Assembly (NCBI GenBank): GCA_035236585.1
Contig: CP141130.1
Span: forward strand, 32,313,501-32,377,500
Direction of reading: 5' to 3'
Source: Warburgia ugandensis
Taxonomy: Eukaryota > Streptophyta > Magnoliopsida > Canellales > Canellaceae
Length of the DNA: 64,000 bases
The notes below the pieces were generated by a model. The model was not told the DNA's origin. It was given only the letters and a program-made list of their open reading frames with translations, and searched no databases. The position numbers were made by a program, and so were the translations under genes. Below, piece by piece: positions 24,290 to 36,720 of the stretch (the stretch's first letter is position 1; the number at the start of each line of letters is the position of its first letter).

Positions 24290-25800
24290 AATTAGTGCCA
24301 TTTGATCTTGAGATCAAATGAACCCATTGAAAATTGGTAAGAAATCAAATTCCTAACCCCATGGTAGACCCACTAGCTATATTTAAGCACAAGGACATAA
24401 GAAACTTCTATGCACCACTCCAATTGAATACTCTATCATGCATCACATTTGCCACCCACCAATGTAGACCACCTCAACTTAAACCTAGAGTTATATAGTT
24501 GCTCACAACATTTTATGGTTAAGAAAGAGAGGATCCCTACCCACATATCAAGGAATTCCTTGATATTTGCACTACATTCAAGTTCCAAATGTTTTGGATG
24601 ATTCTATTAGACTTGGGTTGTTTCCCTCCTCATTGAAAGATAAGGCCAAATAATGGATGAATTCTTTAAAGGTCAGTTCCATTGACACATAGGACCAGTT
24701 GTCTAAAATGTTTCTGAACAAACTCTTCCTCGACCATAAGACTAATGCTGTTTGTAGGGTAGTTATCAATTTCCAGCAAAGAGATGATGAGCAATATTTT
24801 GAATGCTGGGAAAGGTGGAATGAATTGTTACAAAAGTACCCTCACAATGGATATGAAAAATGGCAATAAGTTCAGTACTGCTACGAGGAACTAACACCTC
24901 AAAATAAACAAATGGTAGATGCCACCAGTGGAGAATCTTGTTGAAAAATGAGACTGAGGCCTCAAAAGAATGGAGACCTGGGAATACCCATCCTCAAAAG
25001 AATGGAGGCCTATATGAAATAGGAGTGACCTTAGATATATCATATAAGCTCAACCCCATGGTTGAATGAATGGACAATCTTGAAAATATGTTCCATGCCT
25101 TCATGGCTGTCAATGCATCCATGAAACCTTCACAAGAGGTTTGTGCTATTTTTTTAAGCTTGACACACTTAACCACAACTTGTCCATCTAATAGAGTGTA
25201 CATTAAATATCTTTTAGAAGAAGTGAATGCTTCGAATGCATATCACAACCATAGCAATAATCCATACTTTGAGACATATAATCCAAGATGGTCTTGGCAT
25301 CCTAATTTATCATGGTCTAAGAATTATTACTAAGGAAGCATGTCTATGAGCCCCCTATAGAAAACATTCCTAGAACTCCAATTCCCTGGTAGTCACCTGG
25401 TTTTCAACTTCCTCAACAACCAAAGAAATCAAAGTAGTGGACAATATTTAGTTACCCCTTAAATAAAATGAGGAGATTAATAAGGCCTTGCACCAATTAT
25501 AGAATGAGAGTCAACAGTCACCCAATGTCAATTCTCAAGCTATTGAAAAATTAGAGATGCAAATGAGCCAATTGTTTGCTACATTAAATGATAGAGGAAA
25601 TAGGCACTTTCTAGTCAGCCATTTCCAAACCCTACGGGATAGTTTAAAATAGGGACATGTTCAAGTTGACCACTTGAGCAAGCAAAGTTAATAACTACCT
25701 TTAGAAGTGGCCGTCAATTTGGTAATAAAGTAGGGAAAATTGAGGAAAACTTCGAGGAGAATAAACCAGCTTAATTAAGGAGGGAGAGAACCAAAAGAAA
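24290..25800 (+). pseudogene. Athila/Tat-like gag remnant (element Y)
   Basis: From about 24530 the translation gives PHIKEFLDICTTFKF, DDSIRLGLFPSSLKDKAK then a stop where tryptophan is expected, WMNSLKVSSIDT, MFLNKLFLDHKTNAV, VINFQQRDDEQYFECWERW and LLQKYPHNGYEKW, the core of the Athila gag capsid region. The zinc knuckle at about 25140-25185 reads CAIFLSLTHLTTTC, with the second cysteine changed to phenylalanine. NPYFETYNPRW follows, then EMQMSQLFATLNDRGN near the C-terminus. Several stops are TGG- or CAG-derived. Compared with the X copy it is a diverged paralogue. It is cut at 25800 by solo LTR C, and its downstream segment continues at 28734. Confidence 0.75.
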
Positions 25801-28728
25801 TGTAACACCCCGGATTTTTAAGACAAATTTTTTATTATTTATAATAATGGCATTTTAAATAAGAGCATTTTGGGATCCCATGAGAAAAGATTTATTTAAC
25901 ATTTTACTAAACCTATCTTAAAACTTCGGGTGTTAATTTTTCTTTCTCAAAATGGCATACATGTAATTTAAACATAAATAAATAATCCGCGTATAAATCA
26001 ACGTCAAATAAATAGGCGCCTTTATTTTAAATTAAATAAACGTCCAAAAGACAATAATAATATGGCCCAGGGTCTGTCCATCATAACATCCCATATAAAT
26101 GTCCAACATATGTCCAAAGATTTAAATCACATCCAATTATAAAGTATGCAGTCCATAATAAAATTCAATGATAATCCACTCTAATGACTCACATTACTGT
26201 CTAAAACTATAGGGAAAACTAGTCTTCAGCAGCTCTCAAGGTTTATCAACCGCTTTTCCTTTCCTGGTGTCGCGCTTGAGATCTAAGGCATTGCAAAATA
26301 AAGCAATGCCTCAGCAAGCTATCGCTTGTGTAGGTACATAGACAATTAATGTAATAAATAAAAGAAATAATGAACAGTACTGATGAAAAATCTAACATTT
26401 ATGAAAATAGTGATATCATAATGCCATGTTCAATTAATGCCAATTTATTCCATATGCTAAAACATAAAATTCAAGGAGTTAAAACATGACATGAATCAAT
26501 AAAATGGAGCATACAACAAGAATAAGGGCACCCTAAGGTAATGGGTCCCACCACATCGCACTAACATCCCTGATCAGGAGTACACGTAGTCAACCTCTGA
26601 GTGTCGTCACACCTAGGCATATCATCCATAACCATGCTCATCATACATGCACACATAATAAAAATATGGGCCATCATGCTGTAGTGGCAACCCTCCATGG
26701 GTATCAACCACCGCCGCTCCCCGTCGACACCATAACGGGAGACTTAGCATCTGTCCCCATGGAAAGGCTCAGACCGGTAGTGTGAAATATCCATGTTACC
26801 AAACCCCTACCGAATGCCATCTATGGGCAGGTGTCTATCATATCACAAACTCATCACATCATAATCTCAGAAGGTGGGTGGCCAGCCCTATCCCTCCTAG
26901 CATGACGCCCACCGGGCGAGAGCACTCGTCATCAAATATAAAACACGGAAATCATATGTATATGCTAAAACTCAAGAGCACTTATAGCTTGCAATCCCCA
27001 AGACATGCCCCTCATCCTGGGGTTAGCCTATAAAAGGACCAGCTACTAAGCGTCTATTCTCATTTCCATGTAAATCCATGCATTTTCTATATATATAATA
27101 AGAAATAAGTCTCTAATTAAGCATAACTAATTTACATCATGCTTGTAAAAGCATTTGAAATAAGTTTATTCAGTAAAAGATTTCAATTTGGAATAACCAT
27201 CCTGTACGCAATGTCGCATGAAATCCACGGTAAATAATAATTGCATTTTTAAAACACAATCACACATGATGCTATGTTTAAACATGGTTTCAAAATCAAG
27301 GCAAAACATTAGTTGTCGTCACCTACCTCAGTGTGAGACCACTAGCTTGCTAATAACTCCCTTTAACTGGTATATTCACGTGCACCTGTACATGTCACAT
27401 CACTATTTAAAAAATTTTCTAAATACAAATTTGTCATTTCTAAGTTTTTAAGTTAAAACTAGGTCCGCGTCATCAATACGGTCACAACGCCTCTTCCGGA
27501 TCGTGATTTGGACCTCTCTAGCTCCCAAAAATCAAGTTTTAGTGAAAACTACCCTCAAATGGGGCCTGCCAAACCACCATAAGGTGGTTTAAACCAGCGG
27601 CACCCTTTTCCGCCGGTTTACACCGGCGTATACCAGTGCATGAAGACGCACGCCGACGCAGACGCCGAACGGGACGCCGCGTCCCGGCCCCTCCACGACC
27701 GCCATCTGCAGTCCGTCCGCACGCACGCGTGCGATGCCGACGTCATCCCCCTATGCGTCCCACTGTGCGTCCTGGTGTCAGCACCAGGGCGCCGACGCCG
27801 TTGACGACGCCGGAGAAGACGACCTGATTCCAGTCGCCTCCGGTGGAGCTACAGAGCTCCATTTTGCATGATTTTTGCCCCATTTTCTTCAGAATTCTCT
27901 CTGGAATCCATTTATGCCCTCCTTTTGCACTGATTTTTCCAAAAACCATGGTTTTTAAATGATTTTTCCCAAGTTCCTAAAATCATCCTTAGGTACTGGT
28001 TTTTGGGTTTTCTGGAGAAATCCACCTTTGGATCACTCCCAAATTTAAAGGGTATGCTCTTGGGTCTCTTGTGCACTAGTTGGACGGTGCGATTTCCAAA
28101 CGGACAAGGTTTGGTCCATGAAATCACGCTCTAACAGTAGCGTGCCCAAAGTTCCTAAAAAAATCTGATTTTTTCCTAATTTTTAAATAGTTTTCTAATT
28201 ATTTTCTCTATTTAATAAATACTAAAAAAAAAGGTTTGAGGCTTACCTTGCACCTGGTCGGATTTGCTCGTGTTGCCGGGGCTCCACTCGCTGAAAAATC
28301 CAAGTTTTGCAGGGCTAGGGTTTTGCGTAAAAACTCAGAGAAAACGCTCAAAGTGGAGCGTTTTGGCTCCTAGAGGAGCATAGATATAGGGTTTTAGAGT
28401 CTTGGGGAAGAGAAACTCTTCCCCACACGCCTCTTTCCACGTCTCTCCGGCGATTTTTCCGGCACTGGTAGAGACGTGTGGAAGACGGGGGTGCCAGTAT
28501 CAATTTGGACCCCTGTTTAACACGTCTCTATCAAATGACCAATTTGCCCTTCCAACTTTGACGGCTCATAACTCCCTCGTTTGAGCTCCATTTTTCGCGT
28601 TCTTGGTGGCGTTGGATTCGTATCGACGAGCACTTTCTAATTCTTATGTTTTCAGGAAAAAATTTCATCCATAAATTTTTATTTATTTATTAATTTCCTA
28701 TTTTATCCTAAAAATTAAGGATATTACA
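25801..28728 (-). mobile_element. Solo LTR C (Gypsy, chromovirus type)
   Basis: The element runs from TGTAACACCCCGG to GGATATTACA with a perfect 5-bp duplication AGAAA (25796-25800 and 28729-28733). By analogy with families A and D its sense is likely minus (TGTAATATCC to GGGGTGTTACA). It is 2928 bp and has no internal region or partner LTR. A GC- and CpG-rich patch (27595-27840) and two perfect hairpins (27571-27628) lie inside. It interrupts the gag/protease region of element Y, which reads on across the insertion. Confidence 0.85.
27571..27628. repeat. Two adjacent perfect hairpins in LTR C
   Basis: AAACCACC-ATAA-GGTGGTTT (27571-27590) and CGCCGGT-TTAC-ACCGGCG (27611-27628) are perfect short inverted repeats 20 bases apart, at the left edge of the CpG-rich patch. 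Confidence 0.7.
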
Positions 28729-28733
28729 AGAAA

Positions 28734-30070
28734 CCTCATAAGCTATCTGCACCTATGGTGGAGCCACCTCATGTGACTAAAGCCCCATTCCATTAATTGT
28801 TAAACAAGGCTAAGAAAGGAACTAAAGTCCATGGGATAATGGATGTGTTTAAGCATATGTAAATTAATATCCCATTACTCAATGCTATTAAAGATATTTT
28901 TAATTATGCCAAATTTCTCAAATAGCTCTACACACAAAAGATATAATCAATTAACTTATTGTAGGTCAAATGTTTAATCATTAGTCTAATAAGATAGGAA
29001 AAGTTTTATTGCTTAGGTCAAGGACTTCACATAGGATGATCCATACTTATTTAAGGATTTTGCAATGAGATTTTTATTGGCCCATCATTTTTAGTGATTC
29101 ACATGCTTATTGTATAACATGTATTAAATGTCAATAGTCATGGAGCATAGAAGAAAGAAAAATGGTGCCACTAAACTCCACTTTTATCATTGAGCCTTTT
29201 AATGTTTGGGGCATCGATTTTTATGGGACCTTTTCCTAACTCTTTTGGTTATCTATACATCCTTGTGGGCATGGACATGTCTAAATGGATGGAATTCATA
29301 CTGTGTAAGAACAATGACCACAAGGTGGTGGTCAAGTTTTTAAAGGATAATATATTTACACACTTTGGTATCCCAAGGGCCATACTTAGTAATGAGGGAA
29401 ACACTTTTATAATAGAGTGTTTGAGAACATAATAAAAAAATAAATATAGTGTTACACATAGGATTGATACCTCTTATCATCCTTGGACCAATGGATAGGT
29501 ACAAGCGTCAAATAGGGAGATAAAGCAATTCTTAAAAAAGAAATTTAATTCAAATAGGACAAACTAGTCCTTAAGACTTAGCAATGCATTTATGGGACTA
29601 CTATACTACATACAAGACTCCTATAGGCATGTCACCCTACCTCGTGCTCTATAGAAAGGCCTGCTACTTCCTAGAAAAAATTCAACATAAAGCATAATGG
29701 GTCATTTAAAAGCTCAATTTTGACCTAGATAATGTTGTGACCCACCAAAAATTCTAAGAAATGAGTTGGATGAACTTAGGAAATATGCATGTGAGTCTTA
29801 CTATGATATACAAAGAACACATGAAAAGCCATCATGATAGACATATCCTACGAAAGTCCTTCACCATAAGACAAAAGGTTGTCTTGTATAATTCTAAATT
29901 GCATATATTTTCTTGACAACACTATTCTCTATGGATTGGATCCTACATAGTATGTACTATTTACCCTCATGGGGCTGTCGAGACAGAAAAGGATGGATAG
30001 ATTTTCAAAGTAACTAGGCAAAGGTTGAGACCCTATATAGAGCTAATCAACCTTGAAGTAGAAGAAATTT
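28734..30070 (+). pseudogene. Athila/Tat-like gag-protease linker fused to integrase remnant (element Y)
   Basis: The first part (28734-28940) gives DVFKHM, INIPLLNAIKDIFNYAKFLK and LYTQKI, the conserved segment between gag and protease in Athila/Tat polyproteins. It then jumps at about 28943 to sequence matching the integrase N-terminus (FIA, VKDFTWDDPYLFK), with protease, reverse transcriptase and RNase H missing. The integrase core (29200-29432) reads FMGPFPNSFGYLYILVG, MSKWMEF, KVVVKFLKDNIFTHFGIPRA and ILSNEG, where the second catalytic aspartate region 'ISDxG' has become SNEG. Later pieces at 29440-30070 resemble the integrase C-terminus. It is thus an internally deleted element of about 2.5 kb coding capacity, also carrying stops and frameshifts. 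Confidence 0.7.
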
Positions 30071-31807
30071 CCTAGAGGAACCAGTCTAGCAAAACCCACC
30101 TTAGCACATCTCGTGATACCTACATGCATCATAAATTAGGGCTTATTGGGAGGCAACCCAGGTTTTTTCTAAAGTATGTCATTGTTCTATATTACTTATT
30201 CATCATGTGGGGTCTTATGTATCAACACATTGGGGATAATGTTTAATTCAGGTTGGGTAGGGTAGATATTCATGAGATTTCAAAGTTTTCTGTTTAAAAA
30301 AAAAAAAATAGAGAAAAGAAATTTTTTTCAAGGTCAAAATTCCTTTACTATGACGAGAATTGGATTTTCAAAAGCTTAATATTTCTCCTTCTTTGACTTC
30401 TTAATAGAAATGTATATGGTTAATTCTACATCTTATTCATGTCTTAAAGTGTGTTTTTTGAAAGAAATTTTGAAACATACTTACACACAGTGCATAGTCT
30501 AGATAGCCAGATGGTTATGACTCCGAGACCCTAAGGATAAATAGTGGAGACATATAACCAGGCGAGTATTAGAGACAATCATCTTTCTGAGGGTTACATG
30601 TAATTCCTTAATTTCTTCAACATACATAAACTTTTAAAAAGATCCTAGTATCTTTGTTTTGGTTAATTACCAAGATCCAAATATGAGTATTAACCTTGTT
30701 TTTTAAATGTTTATTGAATCTAATAGGCTTTAAGAAACCTAAGAAATGATATAGGCCATCCTTGTTTTACCTAGAGACATAAAGCCTACCTAGTATATTA
30801 TACCACTACTTAGACCCTTTGAGCCTTTTGGCAAGCCTTTTCTTTTCAAAACCTAACTACTTTAACCCAAAAATCCAGGTAAAATATCAATAGAAAAATG
30901 ACAAAAGTTTAAAAAGTGAGAAATATTAAGGTATCTTCATAGAAAAATCCTTTATTTAAAGAAAAACAAAAAGAAAGTAAAAAAGAAAAAGTAGTATAAA
31001 AAAGAAAGAAAGAAATAAAATAAGAGAGAAAGGAAAATAGAAAAGATATTCGCTTTAGTACAATCAAAAGTAAAGTTGTCCAAATATAAAAGACCTCTAC
31101 TTAGATTTGAAACTTTTGAATCCTTTTACCCTTTCTTTTAGAACCATTCCCAAGCCTACGTTTTGTCCTATTCAGAGACCTACAAATCTTAAGGTGTACA
31201 ATAGCCTTAATGAGGATAAATATGAAGGAATTAAGGTGAACTACCCTTAATGGCCTTGGTAATGGCATCCATTCTTAGGGATCACATTTCTTTGTTGCAT
31301 CAGTGCTTATAAAATTATGTAAAGCATCAATATCTTTGGATCTATTCACATAGTGAGAGAATTTTGTTGATCCCTTTTTTTTAAGAGCTTTATTTTTGAG
31401 TGTATACTAGTGAGAATTTATGTCAAGATATTTTTTCTAGTAGATTATAAGCATATTTATTTAAAAGTCCTAATTTATGTAGCTTGTACACATACTTTGC
31501 TCTGAGATATAATTGTAGAAACTGGTTTTGGTCTATGAGTAACGTGTAGAATTTTCCATTTATATTTATTAAGTTGTTAAAGCTAGTAGAGTATAAATGG
31601 AAGAAAATTCTCTGAGACAAATAAAGGACTTAGCCTTAATGAATTTTGTGAAAATATTTACTTCAAACCCTCATGAGGCCTAACTCATCTGCTAGGGGTA
31701 ACCTAGGTGTTTAAGGGCCTTTTACAAATGCTAAATGCAATCACGAGTACCTATGAAAATGGCAACAATTTTTTTCATGATATTTCACATGTTTATGCTA
31801 GTGATAA
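30071..31807 (+). other. Non-coding 3' region of element Y
   Basis: After the integrase comes a stretch with GGGCTTATTGGGAGGCAACC (30141-30160) and ACATTGGGGATAATGTTTAA (30226-30245), both hallmarks of the Athila 3' region. An A/G-rich tract (30950-31060) follows. Blocks are shared with 59725-60360 (for example AAGAAACCTA(A/G)GAAATGATA) and 61745-61960 (CTCTGAGA(C/A)AAATAAAGGACT), which belong to element X. Confidence 0.55.
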
Positions 31808-32325
31808 GTGTTCAATTTTGTATAAAAAATTCTAATTAGTAATGCGTGTGTTGTAAATTATAATGTATTACCATAGAATTTTTCCAAAATTCATAACACA
31901 TGGATTTCTGAGCTAATAATTTAAAAATTGATATTTTGTTGGTTCAAAAGCTAATCTAGAGTAAGTATGTGAATTATCATAATCTTCTAGGATTTAATTA
32001 GTGTTTTTAATCTTTTGTAGGTATTGAGATGGTGATCCAATGATCAGGATTGCTTAAGACATGAATCAAGGATCAAGATCAAATTAGAGAGTTAGGACCC
32101 AAGCTTCATCATTTCAAAGCTCTGTCAAGGTTCAAGATCATCCTAAGGCAAGTAAGAAAGTAATTGGAAGACCAACGATGAGTAGAATGGGCTCATGTAA
32201 AAGCCATGAAATTCCACTACCTTTGTATGAGAATAGTAGCCATGCATGCAAGCCACCTTAGCCATACAATCCAAGCAAGCCTTGAAGCCAATGAACTAAG
32301 CCACTCAAGCCATCAAGTAAGGAGC
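31808..32325 (+). mobile_element. Truncated 3' LTR of element Y
   Basis: The stretch starts TGTTCAATTTTGTATAAAA and aligns with the first 500 or so bases of the LTR at 17275. Similarity ends at about AAGGAGCTAT (32325), where unrelated AT-rich sequence with a perfect palindrome begins. The rest of the LTR is missing. Confidence 0.55.
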
Positions 32326-32336
32326 TATACTATTAA

Positions 32337-32360
32337 TTAACTATATATATATATAGTTAA
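32337..32360. repeat. Perfect AT-rich palindrome at the LTR Y break
   Basis: A 24-bp perfect palindrome: TTAAC, a run of alternating TA, then GTTAA. It lies 11 bases after similarity to LTR Y stops and 27 bases before LTR A2. Confidence 0.8.
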
Positions 32361-32387
32361 CAAGGACAACTCAAAGACCTCATGCAT

Positions 32388-34866
32388 TGTGACGACCCAA
32401 GTTTTATATGATGTAAATTCGATAAAAAGGCGAGATCTTTTGTTTTATAAATATGAAATGCATGAAAATATTTTTGTTTTGGAAAACAATCTTTTGTATA
32501 AAACCCTAAGTTGCGAAACACTTTTCTTTTATCTAGCCATGGCATAATTTTAAATTGACTCTATTTCCAAGAAAGTGTTAGTCATAGCCTTAGCTACAGA
32601 GAGTAACTACAATCAAGTAATATTGAAAGATAAGGTAGGGGTTTACTTACTTGAACTTAATCTAGGTGTCTTCTGTCATGGGCATACTCTATCCTTAAGT
32701 GTTTACTTTGTGTCTAAAAAATGTTGAGGATTGGGTGAGTATATACTATACTTAGTAGGTGTCCATCACTACTAGTTTTACAATGCATGCTATGTTTAAA
32801 ATCATAATCTCTTTCAAAACATGTGCATGTTTGAACACGCATGTTCAATATTGAGATTAAAAACCATTGTCGAATTGGAATACTGATGACTTAAAGAATC
32901 ACATAATCCAAGTTGAAAGTATCATATATATCATAAACATAATGATATGCATAAGATGCTCCACTGAATCCAACTCATGGATATATGGTATGGTCGACCA
33001 ACCTCATGTCATACCATATGCAATGCAAGTAAATCCTCAAACCATAGGGCCCACTATGCCCATTACCTCATCGCTGTGTGGTCCTCGGGTACCTAGGGAC
33101 ACAGGGTCATAGCCTGCACGGGGCATATGACACTTCGACCCAGTGCCGTGACATTAGTGGTAGCCCCCTGTACCACATGTAGTCAAAGCAGGGACATTTT
33201 TGGGCATGGTACCCATTCCACCTAATAGTGGTAGAGGCTGGGAGGCCACCCCAGACCTCTCAGCATAGCGCCCACGAGCTTACTAGCTCAAATCATATAT
33301 GATCAAACAAGCAAAACCTCTTTTTCAAAACCTGTCCTCTTTCGGTCCCTCACAATTGCCTACCCAGCGTCTTTTGGTAACCCTCAAGGACATGCAATTT
33401 TTCAATAACCACAAATCATGCAATTATATGCAATTGTTTGCAAAACATATCTATGCATAATGTATTTGTCATAAGCATGCTGAATTCATTTATAAAATTA
33501 AGTCATGCTAAACAAGTCATATAACTTATACAACTTATACTTAAAACATGCATTCAAAACAATCATGGGCTCTTTTTAAAAGTCTAGTAGCGATAGAGCA
33601 CCTACCTGGTTTGGTCATGCTAGCCCCCATGTCCACATATATTCCTGCTCATAGTTTAGGGGAACAAGGTTAGTTTGGCCTATTTCTATAGGTTTTAGAG
33701 TGGTTGATCTCACTACTTAGGCATTAAGGGTTCATCCCCATGCCTATGGGTGTCCTAAGGTCCTAAAAGAGCCTTGGTATCATCAGGTTTACAAAGGTTT
33801 AGTGGCCCCGCGCCACTATCACAGTCTAAGAGTCGTGCCTACCTTAGATTGGGCCTTGATCAGGTATTTTATAGTTTGGATGTGTCCGCGTCATTGACAC
33901 GGACACAACACCTTTCGCGGTGCCTCAATCGGAGCCCTAGAACTCAAGTTATAGGCTTTTTAGTACCGAGTGTACATAGAGGGTCAAACGAGGTGGAACC
34001 TTGGGACGCTAATGCATCCTGCGTCAGTGGTATGCGCCCTAGCGGGTGCATCTGTAGATGCACTGGGCTTCCGCCCGTCGTTCTCATTTGCGGGCGCGTC
34101 CACGAACGCGCCTATGGGTTTTCTCAACGCACAAGGCACGTTTTGGTTTGACGGGGAGCTAGACGTCCTAGCGACGCCTTGGTTCGACCCTGTCAAACTA
34201 GTGCGGACCGTCCCTGGGTCCTTTGTGGCTCTCTAGAGCCCCGTTTTGCATGATTTTTTAGCAAAAACTTGGGAAAACTTAGCCTAGGACTAAGAGGGAG
34301 ACGGGTTTGGAGGGGTTTTGGGCATACCTGGTTCGTGGCCAGGTTTTTCCCACGTTTTCTCCTCTTGTTTGCTTCTCCATGATGGGCTTATCCCAAGCTT
34401 TTGGGCTACCATTAGAGGCGCCCAAGAGCTCTATTTATAGAGCTAGAAGAGGGTTTCGGAGGGGGTTCTTACTGCCATTGAATAGCGGTGGAGAAACCTC
34501 CAGAATGGCGGTGGTTTCTCCCCTAAACACCGACCTTCTAGAACCCTCCAAGAGGTTGAAGAAGAGGGGTGCCCGTATCAAAACAGGCCCCTGTGTTTCT
34601 CAGGCTAAATCTGTTTTTAATATAAATTACATTTTTACCCTTGAACTTCGAAGGGCCATAACTTGCTCATTTTAACTCTGTTTTGAGTGATTTTGGTCTT
34701 ATTGGATTCCTTTTTCTGAGATGCACCTAATGGTACCATTCTCAGGACCAAATTTTTGGGTCCAGTCACGGTGAATAGTGAAATGACCAAAATACCCTTA
34801 TCTCCAAAAAGTGAACTTTTCATTACTAACTTGGGATTTCAATGTTACAAAAATAGAGTCATTACA
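32388..34866 (-). mobile_element. Solo LTR A2 (Gypsy, chromovirus type)
   Basis: The element runs from TGTGACGACCCAAG to GAGTCATTACA with a perfect 5-bp duplication TGCAT (32383-32387 and 34867-34871). It aligns with A1 and the A3 3' LTR. Sense is minus, and the TATA inverted repeat is at 34427-34444. It is 2479 bp, with no partner LTR. It lies between the truncated LTR Y and the Z fragment. Open frames within it are not genes. Confidence 0.9.
34427..34444 (-). promoter_or_regulatory. LTR A2 TATA box within an inverted repeat
   Basis: Identical 18 bases to 9040-9057: AGCTCTATTTATAGAGCT, reading TATAAATAG on the minus strand. Confidence 0.55.
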
Positions 34867-34871
34867 TGCAT

Positions 34872-36720
34872 ATCTACACTCCCTAACCTAAACTAAAAAT
34901 TGTCCCCAATGTTTGCAATATAGGACATCTATATGATAAATGGGTAATATAGAGTAATGAGACTAAAAACCCTGGGTTTAGTCCATTGAGATCTAAATTT
35001 TCCTAAAAATAGATGCAATCTAAAATTATACAAGAGAACCATAGTAGAAACTAAAGGAATTAGTCCAGCATTGTGTATGCATAAGATTCACCTAGAAGTA
35101 GATACTGAACTATCTAGGAAACCATAGAGGAGACTAAACCATAATATGATAGAGATAGTGAGAGACAAAGTAATAAGACTCCTAAATGTTGGTGTCATCT
35201 ACCCTATATTTAATAACACTTGGGTCAGCCTAGTTTAGGTTGTACTCAAGAAATTTGGACTTATGGTAAACCAAAATGTGGATAACGAGTTAGTCCCCAC
35301 TCACATGACCACTAGGTAAGGAGTTTATATAGATTACCAAAAACTAAACTTAGTCACGAGGAAATACCACTTTCCTCTACCCTCTATTGACCAAATGGTA
35401 GACATGTTAACTAGTCATAGTTATTATTTCTTTCTTGATGAATACTAGAGCTATAACTAAATCCCCATTGTGCTTGAGGACCAAGAGAAGACTAGTTCAC
35501 CTGCACTTTTAGGCCCTTTGTTTACCATCGTATGCCCTTAGGAATTTGTAATGCTCTAGCCACTTTTCAAAGGTGTATGTTGAGCATATTTTATGATATG
35601 ATGGAGAGATTCTTAAAAGTGTTTATGGACAATCTTTTAGTGTTTGGTTCTTCATTTGGTGAATACATGCACCATTTAAAACTTGTCCTTACTAGGGGTC
35701 AGGAGAAGAATGTAGTGTTAAATTCGAAAAATGTCATTTTAAGGTACAAAATGGCATTGTTCTAGGCTACATCAAGGATGGTGAATAAAATCTACAAATT
35801 TTTAGGCCATGCTGATTTGTATAAACGATTCATTAAGGACTTCAGTAAAATAGTTAAGGCCCTATGTAATTTACATAGGAAGGAGGCAACTTTTGACTTT
35901 GATGATGATTGTATGAAAGCATTTGAGTGCCTATAGGTTGAATTAATTTTTGCGCCTATTATTCAATTGCTAAATTAAATTATACCATTTGAAATAATGT
36001 GTGATGCTTCAAACTACTTGATAGGACAGTGTTGGGACAACATATTGATAAACTTCCCAATGTGATATATTATGTTAGTGAGACACTCAGTAATACCTAA
36101 CTAAACCATTCAACTATAGAAAGAGTTATTAACAATTGTCTTTTCCCTAAATGAATTTAGATCTTAACTACTAGGATCTAAGGTCATTGTCTATTAAGAC
36201 CATGCAGGATTAAAAATTACTTTTTTTTAAGAAAGACACCAAACCTAAGATGATCTGATAAATACTATTGGTATAGGAGATTTATTTAAAAATTTTGGAT
36301 GAGAAAGGTTCTAAAAATGTTGTAGCAAACCATTTATCAAAGTTAGTTGTGGAGTCTACTAGTGAGAGTGTGTCTATAACAAAAAAATTTCTAGATGAAC
36401 AATTGTTACAAATTTCCCAATGGCCTTGGTATGATGATATCGTCAATTATCTTGTGCCAAGTCAAATGCCTAATCACTAGTCCAAACAAGATAGTAAAAG
36501 GTTTATTGCCTAGGTCAAACACTTTACATGGGATGATCAATACTTGTCTAAGTATTATTCTGATCATGTCATTAGAAGTTGCATACCAGATAATGAACAT
36601 CATAAAATCATTTCGTTTTTCCGTGCCCATGCATGCGGGAGCCATTACAGTTATAGAAAGATAGCTGTAAAGATTTTATTGCATGGCATACTATTGATTA
36701 ATTATAATTTGATGAATGCT
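34872..36720 (+). pseudogene. Athila/Tat-like reverse transcriptase, RNase H and integrase N-terminus (fragment Z)
   Basis: From about 35060 the reading gives ISPALCMHKIHLEVDTELSR, RDKVIRLLNVGVIYPIFNN and TWVS, then VYIDYQKLNLVTRKYHFPLP and QMVDMLTSHSYYFFLDEY, the order of an Athila reverse transcriptase. Positions 35532-35765 give MPLGICNALATFQRCM and FLKVFMDNLLVFGSS, where the catalytic F-M-D-D is F-M-D-N. RNase H starts near 35990 (FEIMCDASNYLIG). DEKGSKNVVANHLSKL at about 36295 marks the end of RNase H. The integrase N-terminus follows (FTWDDQYLSKYYSDHVIR, then HAHACGSHYSYRKIAVKILL-like, with the zinc-binding region partly kept) and stops at about 36720, where LTR Y-like sequence starts. 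Many stops and the catalytic change show it is dead. Its parent element is unclear. Confidence 0.75.

Noticed and set aside
30950..31060. A/G-rich tract as a satellite or polypurine tract
   Set aside because: The same tract recurs in the Athila-like 3' region at 60150-60300, far from an LTR start. It is ordinary low-complexity sequence of that region.
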